DNA from: Eupeodes corollae
Lineage: Eukaryota; Arthropoda; Insecta; Diptera; Syrphidae
Direction: 5' to 3'
NCBI RefSeq assembly: GCF_945859685.1
Contig: NC_079147.1
Span: 188,029,174-188,093,173 of the forward strand
Length of the DNA: 64,000 bases
Position 1 is the first letter of the stretch; each line of letters begins with the position of its first letter. This document shows, one piece after another, positions 33,287-44,640 of the stretch. A program made the translations under genes and the position numbers. Below the pieces are notes generated by a model. It had not been told where the DNA came from. It saw only the letters and a program-made list of their open reading frames with translations, and searched no databases.

Positions 33287-33845
33287 GCTTTTCAAAACAG
33301 CTCGATATAATTTATTTAGGAGCATGCATAAACTTATATTATATGGTCGAAAAAAGAATGTCCGATGAATGGAACATTAGTATTGTTTGCCTGATAGTGA
33401 AAAAAGATACCCTCTAAGTTGCATCAACTATAAGGGAATCAGTCTATGTGTACGTCTTAAACCCATCTTTAATAACCTGATAGGTCCTTATCGGTGTGGT
33501 TTAAGACCTAGAAAGTTCCAGTCTATGAAGTATTCACATTAGGACAGATCGTGGAAAAAATCCAAGAACATCAAATCGACACCCCCTATCTTTTCATCGA
33601 TTTCAAAGCCGAATATCACAACATCTATTGAGATGAACTGCATAGCGTCATGTCTAGTTTGACATTCCTGGCAAACTCTTCCATTTGTCGCGATGCTATA
33701 TAAATGTTAGAAACAACTTAACCGAAACATTTGATGTTTAAAAAGGCTTTAGATAATGTAGTGTCATGTGATTTTTTTAACATTGTCTCCCACGTCAACA
33801 AAAGAGGCACTATTTTTTAAAAGTCTGTGCAATTACTTGCATGTG

Positions 33846-34060
33846 CAACAGTCCGTTGAGAATTAGGGCCTAGTGCTTACAACTCTCAACCATTCCTGTG
33901 TGGGAGTACTGTTGTCAGTTTTAAGCCGAATCCGAACGGCTTATTTGAGAGCACTGTTAATGACAAGAATTACTCTTGGAGAATTTATCAATTCCTCGCA
34001 AGAGGCAGTACCAGTGAAAAAACTTTATATGGCATAGACAGGGATCGAACCCAAGACCTC
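33846..34060 (-). mobile_element. SINE-like insertion with a Pol III B box
   Basis: This segment of about 210 bp interrupts the RTE frame between QLLAC and ADDIDII. On the minus strand it contains GGTTCGATCCC, a good tRNA-type B box, preceded by GGTCTTG as in tRNA-derived SINE heads; the A box region is missing or truncated. There is no coding potential. Target duplications were not resolved, so the boundaries are approximate. Confidence 0.55.
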
Positions 34061-34339
34061 TGGCTGATGACATTGACATAATTGAAAAAAACTCAGCGTA
34101 AAGTCAATATAGCGTTTTAAGTTGTTAACTCCTTAACTGAGTGTAACTGAGTTCCCTGCTGAGATCAAACCGGGAAATACTCTTGCTAACCGCTGTTTCC
34201 TTGAACTAAGAAAGCAATTGATTAGTACAGCGCCCTCTCGAGTAATCAAGAGTTCCTAGGTCAGACAGGACTGTACAGTGACCATGTTGGAACCATATGT
34301 CTTTCAAATCCATGGCATTTAGTTTGGACCAACATAAAC

Positions 34340-35020
34340 TGTCTGTTATCAGTCGGTTATAGCAGAGCAATGCTCATTTAACGCTGCTGCTGATCTTTTG
34401 AGTTTTGCTGTGAAGTTTGATAGTCTTCACGTTGTAATTGGCAGTGAGAATGTTTAATTGTTAATTTACCAATTTGTTCCTCCAAACTCCTTCCATATAT
34501 TTTTTATTGGTTAAACATGTGCCTAAGAAATATTACAAAACAAGAAAAAGAGATTTTTGTACTTATTCTATAATATTAACAACAATACAAAATCTCACAT
34601 TTTTTGTTTAACTAATACACTTACAAACCAAGCAGCTTGGTTTGATCACAGGCATACAATTTCCGCCAGTACCAGCATTAAAGCAAATTGAAAGATACAC
34701 CTCTTGACATCACAAGCCAGTAAGAAAACGAAACGAATTTGTTCAACGTTAGTAGAAACAATGGATGGTAATTAGTTTTCTATTTGCTAATTTCAATTTA
34801 TTCTTGTTGATGTTGTTTGTTCTTTATCAACAATTTTGAATCATGAAATATCATAAAAGAAATAACTGGTAAATAACTTGCTTGTTAACTATATGTGACT
34901 TGAGGCTATGAAACTTTATTGACGTATTGAGATCTAGAAATCAATTCTAAATCTTTAAAGAACTGAATGAGGTTTTTAATACATTTAAAAAATCAAGTGA
35001 AAATTGATTTCTGGGCCTGT
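34340..35020. other. AT-rich non-coding stretch
   Basis: No supported feature. Confidence 0.4.
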
Positions 35021-35030
35021 GCTGTTATCA

Positions 35031-35460
35031 TCATGAAAAACGATTTAAAACCTTTAATTGGTTAAATGCGTTTATAAAAGAGTAATGCAGAAGTATTGAA
35101 TTCCGTAGTGACTTCGTGAAAACGACATTCTCTTCCATTGTATCCATGTGTTGAATTTCCATACATTTCATGATACAGTTTTTGCGGGATTCGTAAAAAT
35201 ATCCGATTACGATGGAATTTATGATAGGGCTGAATGTTGTGCACTCCAGGTGTTCGGGCGTCCTTGTCTTCGCCATCTCTTCAGCGTACGAATATTGCCT
35301 GACATAAAATGTGCAGCGAATGACTTTCCGAGCTGCTTCCTTTTGGCTCATACGAGATAGGTTTCCAGACTTGCTTGGAGGAAAATTGCATACGGAACCG
35401 TCCTTCTCCACATAAGGACTAAGAGGTCGGAGTGCCTCCAGAGTGTCCCGTACCTTTACA
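35031..35460 (-). other. Unrecognised open frame between LINE fragments
   Basis: The minus strand is open for about 140 codons with no good ATG at its start (the first residues are SAAVKVRDTLEALRPLSPYV after a TAA near 35462). It continues KDGSVCNFPPSKSGNLSRMS. It has a Cys/Lys-rich middle and no family that I recognise. It abuts an RTE-type remnant and could be a captured gene piece, an exon, or chance. Confidence 0.3.
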
Positions 35461-35569
35461 GCAGCAGATTAGAAGTTATGGTAAGGTTTCTGAATTTAAA
35501 AAGCTTTATTGACCCTAAGTATTTGAAGGATAACACTACCTGAATTCATTTTCCGTTACCTTCATTGTT

Positions 35570-36110
35570 TGACCAACTGTTCTTCTCGCAGTGGACGCCA
35601 TCAAGTAGATTTTCCTTCACTTGTGTGCAGATTTTTGGCTGTCTGCTCGTTCTGAATGAGGGAATTGTGTAGAGCTAGTTCGGTTCTCTCGATGATGTCG
35701 ATGTCACAAGCCAGTATCTAGTTAGAGCTGTAGATGTTGATTGGTCTGTATAGCAATCCGGTTATTTTAACTTTGCTTGTTATATTGGTCATGATCAGTC
35801 TACATAGTCGTGACGATTTATTTTGGATGCTGAATTCTCTCATGTCTTTGTCTAGATATACCCTGGCTATGCTATCGCAGGCTGCCTTAAAGACATAAAA
35901 AGATATTAAGTTGGAATATTAATTCCTAGACATTTTTACATCGCCTACCTATGGGTAAAAACATGATTGGTTGTTGATTTTCCTGGGATGAAGCCACACT
36001 GATATTGTCCAATGATAGTTTAAGTGTATTGAGCTATCTGATTTTTTAGGATCTTATATAAACTGTAGGTCCCCTCCATCCCTGCAATTACTCGCAAACG
36101 GAAATGGTTG
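35570..36110 (-). mobile_element. RTE-like LINE remnant
   Basis: Minus-strand blocks IIGQYQCGFIPGKSTTNHVF (about 36030-35960), FKAACDSIARVYLDKDMREF (35895-35835), LCRLIMTNITSKVKITG (35810-35755) and DIDIIERTELALHNSLIQNE (35705-35645) match the RT region of an RTE-type LINE. An internal deletion has removed the segment before the ADD motif (only CDIDII remains). It is diverged from the copies at 19 and 32 kb, so it is probably another family. Ends not found. Confidence 0.7.
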
Positions 36111-36925
36111 AAAGTTGTAAGTCAATAGGCCCTGGTCCTCTACGGACTGTTGCGCCACCTGGTATATTTACTTATTTAGGTTGTGGCATCTCCTTTCTTG
36201 TGTGTAGAAGATGTAATATCTTTTCGCCATATGTGCACTATAATTCTAAGAATTGCTCGGTGTATAGCTGGCCAGTCATGTTGAAATACCCCGGCTGATA
36301 TGTAATCGGCTCGGACCTGTGTTTTGTTTGAGGCTTTTTACAGTTTTCTCAAAGGTAGCAATACCAAGTTCTAACAACTTTAACCAACTCCTACGGCTAC
36401 TCCTTTCAATCAAATTTGAATCCTTATCGACTGTGCGCGATGGTAAAATTTGTCAATCACTCTAAAAGTTGCAAAATCTTTTAGTCACAATAAAAACAAA
36501 GTGCACTTGCAATAAGCTCTTGAATAACTTCCTCTTTCTTTTTGCTTGCACACGAATATATTATCAGAACTTCTCACTTTTTAATTAAGATTAAAAATAA
36601 AAAAAAAATCACCGACAAAAAAGAAAATTTAATAAAAAGAAACAAAACACTAAATTTATTTTGTAAATAAAAACAACTTTGATTTGAATATCACTTAACA
36701 TTAGCATAACATTTTTAATCAAAAAGGCAAAGCAAACAATAATAATTATACCTGTACATATATGCATATGCATGCCATATCATATGTCAAAATCGGCACG
36801 AGATATTTATTATTTTATTGTACTTAATTATTTGTTTATTTATATGTATAAAATATAAACCATGTCTGAGTGATGTGTGTATACAAATACAAATTATAAA
36901 AATCTGGTCTTAGAACTGAAATTTA
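36111..36925. other. Non-coding stretch
   Basis: AT-rich with (ATATGC)-like alternation near 36750-36790. No supported gene. Confidence 0.4.
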
Positions 36926-36984
36926 TACAGGGCTATCCATTTTGTGGTTTCAAAAGAAAACGTAAGTAAAACACTTCTAAAATA

Positions 36985-38250
36985 CAGGGTCCTGCAAAAA
37001 GATCTCCCATATTTTAAAAGGCAATGACAAATAAATAAACAATTTAACAGACAAAATTTATTGAATTTTTTAAATTAAATACTATGCCATTTTAGTTTTA
37101 AACATTATATCTATTAAATATTGTCCTCTATTATTAATAAATTTACGAAGCCTTTCCAGAATGTTTTCCATTCCTCTTCTAGTCGTTTGTGGTGTAATGG
37201 CTGCCACATCCTGAGTGATCGCCTCCTTGAGTGCTTCTAAAGATGTTGGGGAGTGTAGACTTGGGTCTTTAAATGTTCCCAAGGAAAAAAATCACAAGGT
37301 GATAAATCGGGGGACCTTGATGGCCAGGTAATGTCTCCTCGTAAAGAAAGAAGATGCCCTGGAAACATCTCTCTCAAAACGATTAGTGAACGCAGTGAAG
37401 TGTGTGCTGTGGCTCTATCTCTTTGGAACCTGACTTCTTTGTGGTTCCTAGTAAACTCATTTAAGTTTGGTTGGAGGAAGGTCTCAACCATGTGACAGTA
37501 ACAGTAACTTGACTGTAACTTTTTGCCCATTTTCTTCGAAAAAATACGGACCTAATACACCAAATTCAGCAACAGCACACACACCAAACTGTCACATAAG
37601 GGCTGGAAAGTGGTCGGTGATGAATTTCTTGAGGGTTTCCTGTTGCCCAGTATCGAAAATTTTGTTTATTTATAATACCCGATAAATGGAAATGGGCCTC
37701 GTACGACGAAATTAAAACAGCACCAACGGGAATGTTTTGAAGAATGTCTTCATAAACAGCTCTGCAATTTTCATAATCTCTCTCACTTAATTCTTGTGCG
37801 ATCATCATTTTGTAGGGATGCATATGAAGATGACAGAGAATCCAAGGGCAGCTGCATGTTTAAGTGCTGAATGCCTCGGAGATTGCTGGATAGACGCATT
37901 TGCATGTGCCACATTATGCGGCGTTGTTGCGGTTAAAGGTCGGCCAGACGATATTCTCTTTAGCGCAGAACCCTTTGCTCTAAGATTTGATAACCAAACT
38001 TGAATTGGTTTTCCATCCGGAACAGGATCATGTCGTCCAAGTTGAAATCGAATGCGAAATGCTCGCTGAGTAATAATCGCAGAACCACCATTACGGATAT
38101 ATTTCTCTACGACAAATGGGCGATGCTCATCGTGCCACGCCATTATGATTACTAAAAACGGCACGTTGACCTCTATATACCTCTATACCCGGAAAACCAT
38201 TTTATCTATAAATAGCTTTAAATATAAACGTTTAAAAATACGGGAGGTTT
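36985..38250 (-). mobile_element. Mariner-like (IS630-Tc1 superfamily) transposon, Asp-ending DDE triad
   Basis: Minus-strand blocks, N to C: WHDEHRPFVVEKYIRNGGSA with ITQRAFRIRFQLGRHDPVPD (38140-38010, the insect helix-turn-helix); HPYKMMIAQELSERDYENCR and LISSYEAHFHLSG (37823-37690; the first catalytic Asp of the usual SDEAHF is replaced, SYEAHF); RFQRDRATAHT (37425); and WPSRSPDLSPCDFFPWEHLK (37330-37270; the third acidic residue is D). TIR candidates are near 36994 (TCTCCCATATTTTAAAAG) and 38240 (inverted CTCCCGTATTTTTAAAC). Frameshifts and the altered Asp indicate inactivity. Confidence 0.82.
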
Positions 38251-38289
38251 TATGGCGTTTTATGGCGCAAGGATTAATTCTTTTGAAGT

Positions 38290-39220
38290 AGTTTTAGACC
38301 ACTTTTTGAGTTAAAGGCTTATCTGCATGGTCTTTCCCGTAGTCCCACAAAAAAAAACTCCAGCGGTGACAAGTCGCATAATCTTGGTGACCAGTTGATA
38401 TCGCCATGACAAGAAATTACGCGGCCAGGAAATGTCTCTTGCAATAAAGCCATATTCGCTAGAGTCGTGTGGCATGTGACACAGTCTTGTTGAAGCCACA
38501 TGTTCTGCAAGTCGTATTCTTCAATAGGTGGTGGAAAATGTCGGTTATAATATAAACATAATGCTCTGTATTGACGGTGACAATCGTTCCATCTTCGTTT
38601 TCGAAGAAGTAAGGTCCTATCATATCTCCGGACCAAAGAGCGAACCAAACAGTAACTTTTTTGTGGATAGAATGGCCTCTTTTCAATTACTTGAATATTC
38701 TCAGAACCCCAAATACGACAATTTTGTGTATTAACATAGCCACCGAGTGTGAAATTGTTCGAAAAATCGCCGTCCACCGCCTGTTGTTCAAGCACTCATT
38801 CGACGTTTCTACGACGCGTGAATGGTCAGCTGGCTCCAGTTGTTGTGTGATCTGGACTTTATATGGATGTAGGTGTAGATCCAATCTGATGCAAAATAAT
38901 TCATAATGTGCCGTAAGGCAATCCTAATTCTTGATAACGACGAAGAACCGAGTCTTAGGCAACACTTTTACTTACAGCAGCGATATTTTAAGTAGTAAAA
39001 GCGTAACTATGATGAACAGACCTTACAATGTCTGTAACTAATCCAGTCTCTTCAAATTTCTACACAAGTTTTATAATTGCTTTCATAGTTTGACGATTGT
39101 GTAATCTCCTCTTACAGCACGATATGTGGCTGGGCAGTAGGGTTTAACAATTTCCATGCGACGTGCGACAGATGTCGAATTCCAGCCCTATACTTTCGAA
39201 ACTGCAAAATGAATAACCCG
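38290..39220 (-). mobile_element. Second mariner-like transposon remnant
   Basis: Minus-strand frames give HLHPYKVQITQQLEPADHSR (38884 region), then LEQQAVDGDFSNNFTLGGYV and NTQNCRIWGSENIQVIE, then MWLQQDCVTCHTTLANMALL (second catalytic Asp region), then INWSPRLCDLSPLEFFFVGL. The family is the same superfamily as the neighbour but a different lineage; the last position reads LSPLEFF rather than LSPCDFF. Upstream DNA-binding part (38900-39220) is frameshifted. No clean TIRs. Confidence 0.8.
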
Positions 39221-40713
39221 TTAATTAAAACAAAAGTTTAATAATAATAAATTAATATCTGAAAGAAAAACCACATGCATTTATCATACCATAAGCAAGT
39301 GTGCAGGTCAATAAATCAGAAAGAAATTAGTCACCAGTAGTAGCAACACAGTGACTGGCAAATACATTTTTGATTCAATAGATGCCTTACAATGTAGTAA
39401 CTTTATATCTTATCAATTTCATGGTCACACATTTTTTTCGCTAGCCCCAAGACCCTGAATCTTGGCGAGATTTTCGCCAGAATTCTTTTTTATTTCTGCT
39501 TATAGTCATCACAGTTTTGTCCGCTCATATGACTTGCTGTTGTTTTTTTTTCAGTGGCGGTGGCGTTAAAATAAGATTCTCTAAATTGACCACTTAGATG
39601 GTAAGACTCATGCCCATAAGCCTTTAATTTCATGTGGGTGATCAAACCAAATTGAACAAACAACATTTTTCAAAAAGGCTTTTTGGCGATGTTTCCTCAA
39701 AGAATATACCAAAAACAAACTTGCAATTATTTTGGTCAGAATAAACAATTAATTAAGATTAAAAGCGAATACAATAAATTAACAATATCTAAAATAAAAA
39801 AGCTTTTTAACTGACATTGGAAAGTGCATATGACAAAACAACTTTACAATTCGTTTAATAAATTTAATTTCTTTAAATATTTTTTCTCTTTGAACAGAAA
39901 AACTAAATATATTTATAATTAATTTAGTTTGTTTTTGTTTTATATATTTAATTTTGCAAGATTGTTTTTTTTTTTTGTGTTACAGTTTGAACTTTTAATT
40001 AATAAAAAGAAAATTAATTTTGTTTGTGTTGTTGGGTCACCATCTGGCATACAATCAAATCCATCACATTTAAATTTGTCTAGACCTAATGATGCGTGTA
40101 ACAAATTTGAGATGATTCTACATGCTACAGCTTTGAGTTCTGCTGATGCTCTTTTGCGGTTTAACGTGAACGTCATTTATATAAAAGATGAAATGCTTCC
40201 GACATTTATATTTTGATCATATATGTGCTTGTGGATGTACTCGTAAAGCTTATCGAGTAAATAAGTTTTTGAGAATTTAGTTTCTTGGTGTAGTTGCCAA
40301 CTAATTAATTAGCAATTATGATTGGTTTTTAAAACGTGAATTCGCGGCATTGGAATGTGTTGTGTAAATATTAAATTAAGAGAGACGAAATTTCACAATT
40401 TGACTGAACTAGGGAAACCGTGATAGTGGTTGAGAAATATTTTAAGGGGGATTTACCGTTCAATACATCAAATACCTTGGGTATAATTATTTTTTTTAAT
40501 TATTGTTTAAGTGTATAATCTTTAAAGGTGCCAATATTCAACAAGTTAGATGGGTGAACTCTAGAAAAGACAAACTTAGAAATTATCAAGAAGTTATGTT
40601 AAGTTTTGTTTCGTTCATCAAAAGTTCTTGGTCGAAAACTTCTCGATTGGTTTACTTCAGTAAATTAAATGTCGACAAAGTCAAAAACTGTCGACGAGGA
40701 TAAAAACTATATA
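39221..40713. other. AT-rich non-coding stretch
   Basis: No supported feature; short open frames here show no recognised similarity. Confidence 0.35.
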
Positions 40714-41892
40714 CCTAGTCCAGCCAGAAATTCTGTTACATTTTAAGAGCGTAATTAAAAAAAAATCTAGTACATTTTATATAATCAGTTTTTTTTGTAT
40801 TAGTTCACAATATTAGTTTTAAGAAAAAAAAAGTTTTACTCAAAATGGCCCCCTTTAGCCTTAACGCAGGCTTTCAAACATTGTGACCATTAGTCTATAG
40901 CGGCACGCACTGTGTCGATAGGTATCGATGACGCTGCTGTTAACAAAGCAGGTTTTAGGCTATCCAAATTTCGATGGAGAGTCTAACAGGCCATGTTCGG
41001 ACGACAAACTGTATTCTAATGGATTCAAATCTGGACTCCCCGAATGTCAATCTGCAGCTGCAAAAAAATCCGGAATATTTGTTCTAAGCCACTCTTGTGT
41101 CGTTTTGGTGTGCTGGAGCAGAGTCTTGTTGGAAGAACCATCCTTCCCCGCTGATTAGAGTACTTGTTAATCTCTAAACAACACCCTCGAGAACATTCTT
41201 CTGATACACTTTTGCACCGGTTTTCACGCCTTTTTCACAAAAGTGCAGTGATGTGACACCTTTATGGGAAACCCCCCCACTAAACCATTACTCAAGCGGG
41301 GTGGTGTCCACGCTGAACCCTTGGAACAACTTTTTTGGCTTCTTTAGATGACGTTGCGTAAATCCTATCATTTTGTTTATTATGAACTTTTTCTATTGTG
41401 AAGATCTTTCACTGCAAAAGCTTTTTGCTACTTTTAAGTCTTATTTTTTTAAGACTTCGAGTTAAAAGATATCCTGTTGCTCGACGATAGCCTTTCATGT
41501 GAAGATCATCTCGGATCAGCCTTGACATGGACCTGGCGGATAATAATTCTCTGGACATGATCTTCTACTTCCGAAAAGGATTCCTACGAATTTGTTTGCG
41601 GACAGCTTTTACTTTTGCGCTCGTTCGAGCGACTTGTGGACGACCACTTCTTGGTCAATCCTCTACTCTTGACGTTTTATAGTACGATACACAAACATTC
41701 GCGATAAACCAAGTGGTTTTAAAAATTTGAAAATCTGATTTGACGTTTTTCCACACTTATGTAATCCATGATTTCCGATCAAAACCTGAAACCAAACAAG
41801 CTTCTATTTTTACGTTAACGGTACTATTCCTAGTGGAAATTATAAGCAATGCACTCTTATAATCGTGTAACAGACCTTATGGCTACACTAGG
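40714..41892 (-). mobile_element. Tc1/mariner transposon with imperfect TIRs
   Basis: The ends begin CCTAGT-AGCCA on both sides, including a shared TCTGTTACA about 20 bp in, flanked by TA (40712-40713, 41893-41894). The length of 1179 bp suits a Tc1/mariner element. Minus-strand remnant near 41140-41000: FFQQDSAPAH (second catalytic Asp) followed, after a frameshift, by the GSPDLNPLEYSLW-type block near 41040. Dead copy. Confidence 0.8.
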
Positions 41893-41894
41893 TA

Positions 41895-42205
41895 TGTACA
41901 TATATTCAAAATGCCAGCATAAGGATTTCTAGATACTACTCTGGCCCAATTAGTAAACTTAAAGCTTTGTCTTTTAGTTTTAAATCTTGCATCAGAATTT
42001 GATTATGCGAACTTAGGCTTTCCAAACTATGCTAATCTTTAAATAATTTGATTGGTGTTGAATCGACATTCCTGAGAATTTGTATATTTTGTATGCTTTG
42101 TGTGGCTATGTTAGTTAGGGGCATTAAATCAAAATTCAAATATTTAAACTCGGGCTTTTCAATGGTTCGACCAAGAAAGCAGCTGTATTACAATTGTAAG
42201 TCATC
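41895..42205 (-). mobile_element. LINE RT remnant, downstream part
   Basis: The minus strand from about 42205 carries DDLQLYYSCF with Arg/Asn-rich follow-up. This resembles the RT segment after the FADD motif. Weak; it may pair with 44380-44640. Confidence 0.4.
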
Positions 42206-42214
42206 AACATACAT

Positions 42215-44330
42215 ATGTGTACTTACTTTACTTATTTAGGTCCTCAGACCTGTTAAGTCCGCTGGGAACCCGTTAAGGGCATAGGGCCTCTACTACGCCT
42301 AAGCGACATCGTGTACGGTTTCCGGAGATGTGTTTCAGCTTCCTTCAACTCTTGCCTAGTGACACTGATTCCGCCTCGACTGTCCTGTGCTTTTCAGTCG
42401 TCCAGCTCTTCTTCTTTCGTGTGTGAGCGGATTCCACTGCATAGCTTGGCCTGCAATGCAGCCATTACCTTTTCGAAGTGTATGTTCAATCCATTGACAC
42501 TTACGTCTTCGTATTATGGATTCTATAGGTTCCTGACCTGTCCTTCTATGAAGGACCTCATTTGAAATACGGTTTGACCAAAAAATCCTTATAGGATGTT
42601 ACGAAGACATCTATTTAGGAAGGTTTGCAGCTTTCTTGTTATGGCTGAAGTAACCTTCCAAGTGCTGCACCCATAAAGAACCACAGATTCGACATTTGTG
42701 CGAAACAGTCGTAACTTTGTTCTTAAGCTGATAGAGTTATTCCTCGCTTTGCCGATGCGGCAGATGACGTCTTGTCCGGTTATGCTTTCGATGGAAACAA
42801 TACTTCCAAGGTATTGAAAGGTCTCCACTTTTTCCACCAGTTGCGATAAAATTTTTTATTTGAGTGGAGATATGTAAGATCTTTTTTTTTTTGGTAGCTT
42901 GACGATAATTTCCTTCTTCCACTCATGGGGGAAGCTTTCGGTGGTCCAGGCTTCTTTTATGAACGGATGAAGCAGTTCGCTTGATGACGTTGGCGCTGCT
43001 GGTAAAAGCTCTGCGGGAAATCCATCAAGTCATCCTACTGCTTTGCTGTTCTTAAGTGCAACGTTTCAGAAGGTATCGGCTGCACGTCGTTTGCAAACAC
43101 TCGGTTCAAAACCCGATGAAAAGTGTTCTTTCCACCTTCTGACTTGCCCATCCACCGAACTTATCACAGTACCGTCTACTTCTTTCACTAAATGTTGCTT
43201 TGAGGTGTGCATCGGTGAGTTCTTTGGTTATTCTGTAAACCGTCCTGCTGTCGCACCTGTTTGCAGCATTTTCTGCTTCTTGCGCCAATGCGTTGATATA
43301 GTTACGTTACGCTTGTCGCGGCGCACACGGCGGTGAACCTCTCCCTTTTTTATGCGATACGAGGACTCCAGCACGTTTCTTTCTTCCTCTTGTGCAGCAG
43401 TTATTCGAGCCACTAACTGTTTGCGTTCATTGATCCTTGCCCAAGATTCTTCTGAAAGCCAAGTGTTGTTGCTTCCTTTTTTCCTACCGACCACCTGCAC
43501 CTGAAATGAAAACATTTTTCACAGCATTCCAATGGTGTCCGATGTCTTCATGTACTGTGCTGTTGATTGTTCTGGTTTTGTGTGACAGGTGGTCCCTAAA
43601 TTGTTGACGGGTCTTGGGTCCTTTAGTCTGGCTATCATTAAGTGGTGGTCACGGGCAAGTTCCATATCGGCTCCTTTTCTGTTTCGTACATCCAAGAGAC
43701 TGCTTCTAAAGCGTCGACTAATCGCGAATTGGTCAATTTGGTATTCCCTGTCCGTCGACACCCAGCTAATTTTATGACAGAGTTTGTGCTCAAACATAGT
43801 GCCACCAATCACAAGGCTATTGGCGTTGCAGAAGTCAATGAACCTCTCACCATTATCATTGCAATTGCTGACTCCGTGAGCACCCATCACATGCCTTAGC
43901 CCGTTGTTGCTACTGCCAACCTTAGCATTGAGGTCTTCTGTAAATAAAATGTTATCTCCGCTTGGAGTGTTGTTGTAGGCGAAAGCTAGTTGACTATAAA
44001 AGCATTCTTTGTCTTCATCAGATGCGATCTCCGTCTGTGCGAAACACTGTATAATCGGGACGGGTCGTACTCTACTTTGAAACCTAGATCCTACGAAATA
44101 ACGCTTCTGCTTGCCGTTTTTTGTTAAGAGTAACCCAACACCAGCTTCGGATCATGACCAGAGTAGAGCAGAACAGTGTTACGTGTCGGTGGCTTGTATT
44201 TGCCCGATCCCAACCATCGCACTTCGCTTAACCCTAAGATATCTATCCTGTACCGCATAAATTCTCTCTCTAATTCGTATCCTGAAGAGTCAGGAAACTT
44301 CGCCCTTGCAATTTTGCTAACTTATGTATA
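42215..44330 (-). mobile_element. Non-LTR retrotransposon (endonuclease plus RT remnants)
   Basis: Minus-strand order: endonuclease start YRIDILGLSEVRWLGSGKYK (44255-44190); LFTEDLNAKVG (GDLNAK with G changed); NDNGERFIDFCNANSLVIGG and KISWVSTDREYQIDQFAISR (43890-43700); linker (43515-43106); and YLGSIVSIESITGQD with NSISLRTKLRLFRTNVESVV and LYGCSTW (42837-42640), the C-terminal RT region. The catalytic RT core is largely missing. It shares block order with the element at 52.5-55 kb. The clade was not resolved. Confidence 0.78.
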
Positions 44331-44379
44331 TTGGGATATACAAATCATTGCCAGGGGGCCACCACAAGGAGGTTAGCAA

Positions 44380-44640
44380 GAACTTCGACATGACAAGAAA
44401 GTTGCATTGTTGGCCTAAACCAAGTTTCAGGCAATCACCAACTACCCGATCTGCCATACCGCAATGCCATGTATGCAATGTATTAATTAACGTACATTAA
44501 AAACAATAGAGGCCCAAGAATGGAACCTTGGTGTACAACGTTAACATTAGATAAAAAGCCAGACAAAGTGTCACCAATTTAATTAACTAAAATTAATAAG
44601 AGTAGTTAAAGACATTCTTAACATTTGCGAATCTGCTGGT
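44380..44640 (-). mobile_element. LINE RT remnant with GVPQGS-type block
   Basis: The minus strand near 44570-44490 reads GFLSNVNVVHQGSILGPLLF followed by LMYVN, matching the GVPQGSxLGPLLF-xYIND motif. The continuation of this RT (after YVN) may be the fragment at 41895-42205, separated by the intervening LINE; no target duplication could be confirmed. Confidence 0.55.

Larger units (their letters stand above)
32580..34330 (+). mobile_element. RTE LINE remnant, interrupted twice
   Basis: Plus-strand pieces in order match the minus-strand RTE at 19-22 kb: LRIWKDHFCRLY (32599), then AELFK at 32777-32788. After the nested insertion come the GPYQCG-like and FIDFKAEY blocks (33480-33620), then MSSLTFLANSS frame material (33650). 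After a second insertion, ADDIDIIEKTQRKVN resumes at 34065-34110, followed by LANRCFLELRKQLIS near 34180. Frameshifts are numerous, so this copy is older than the one at 19-22 kb. Confidence 0.8.

Noticed and set aside
34020..34060. A functional tRNA gene at the B-box
   Set aside because: Only a B-box-like region is present; no cloverleaf could be built and the A box is missing, so a SINE fragment is more likely.
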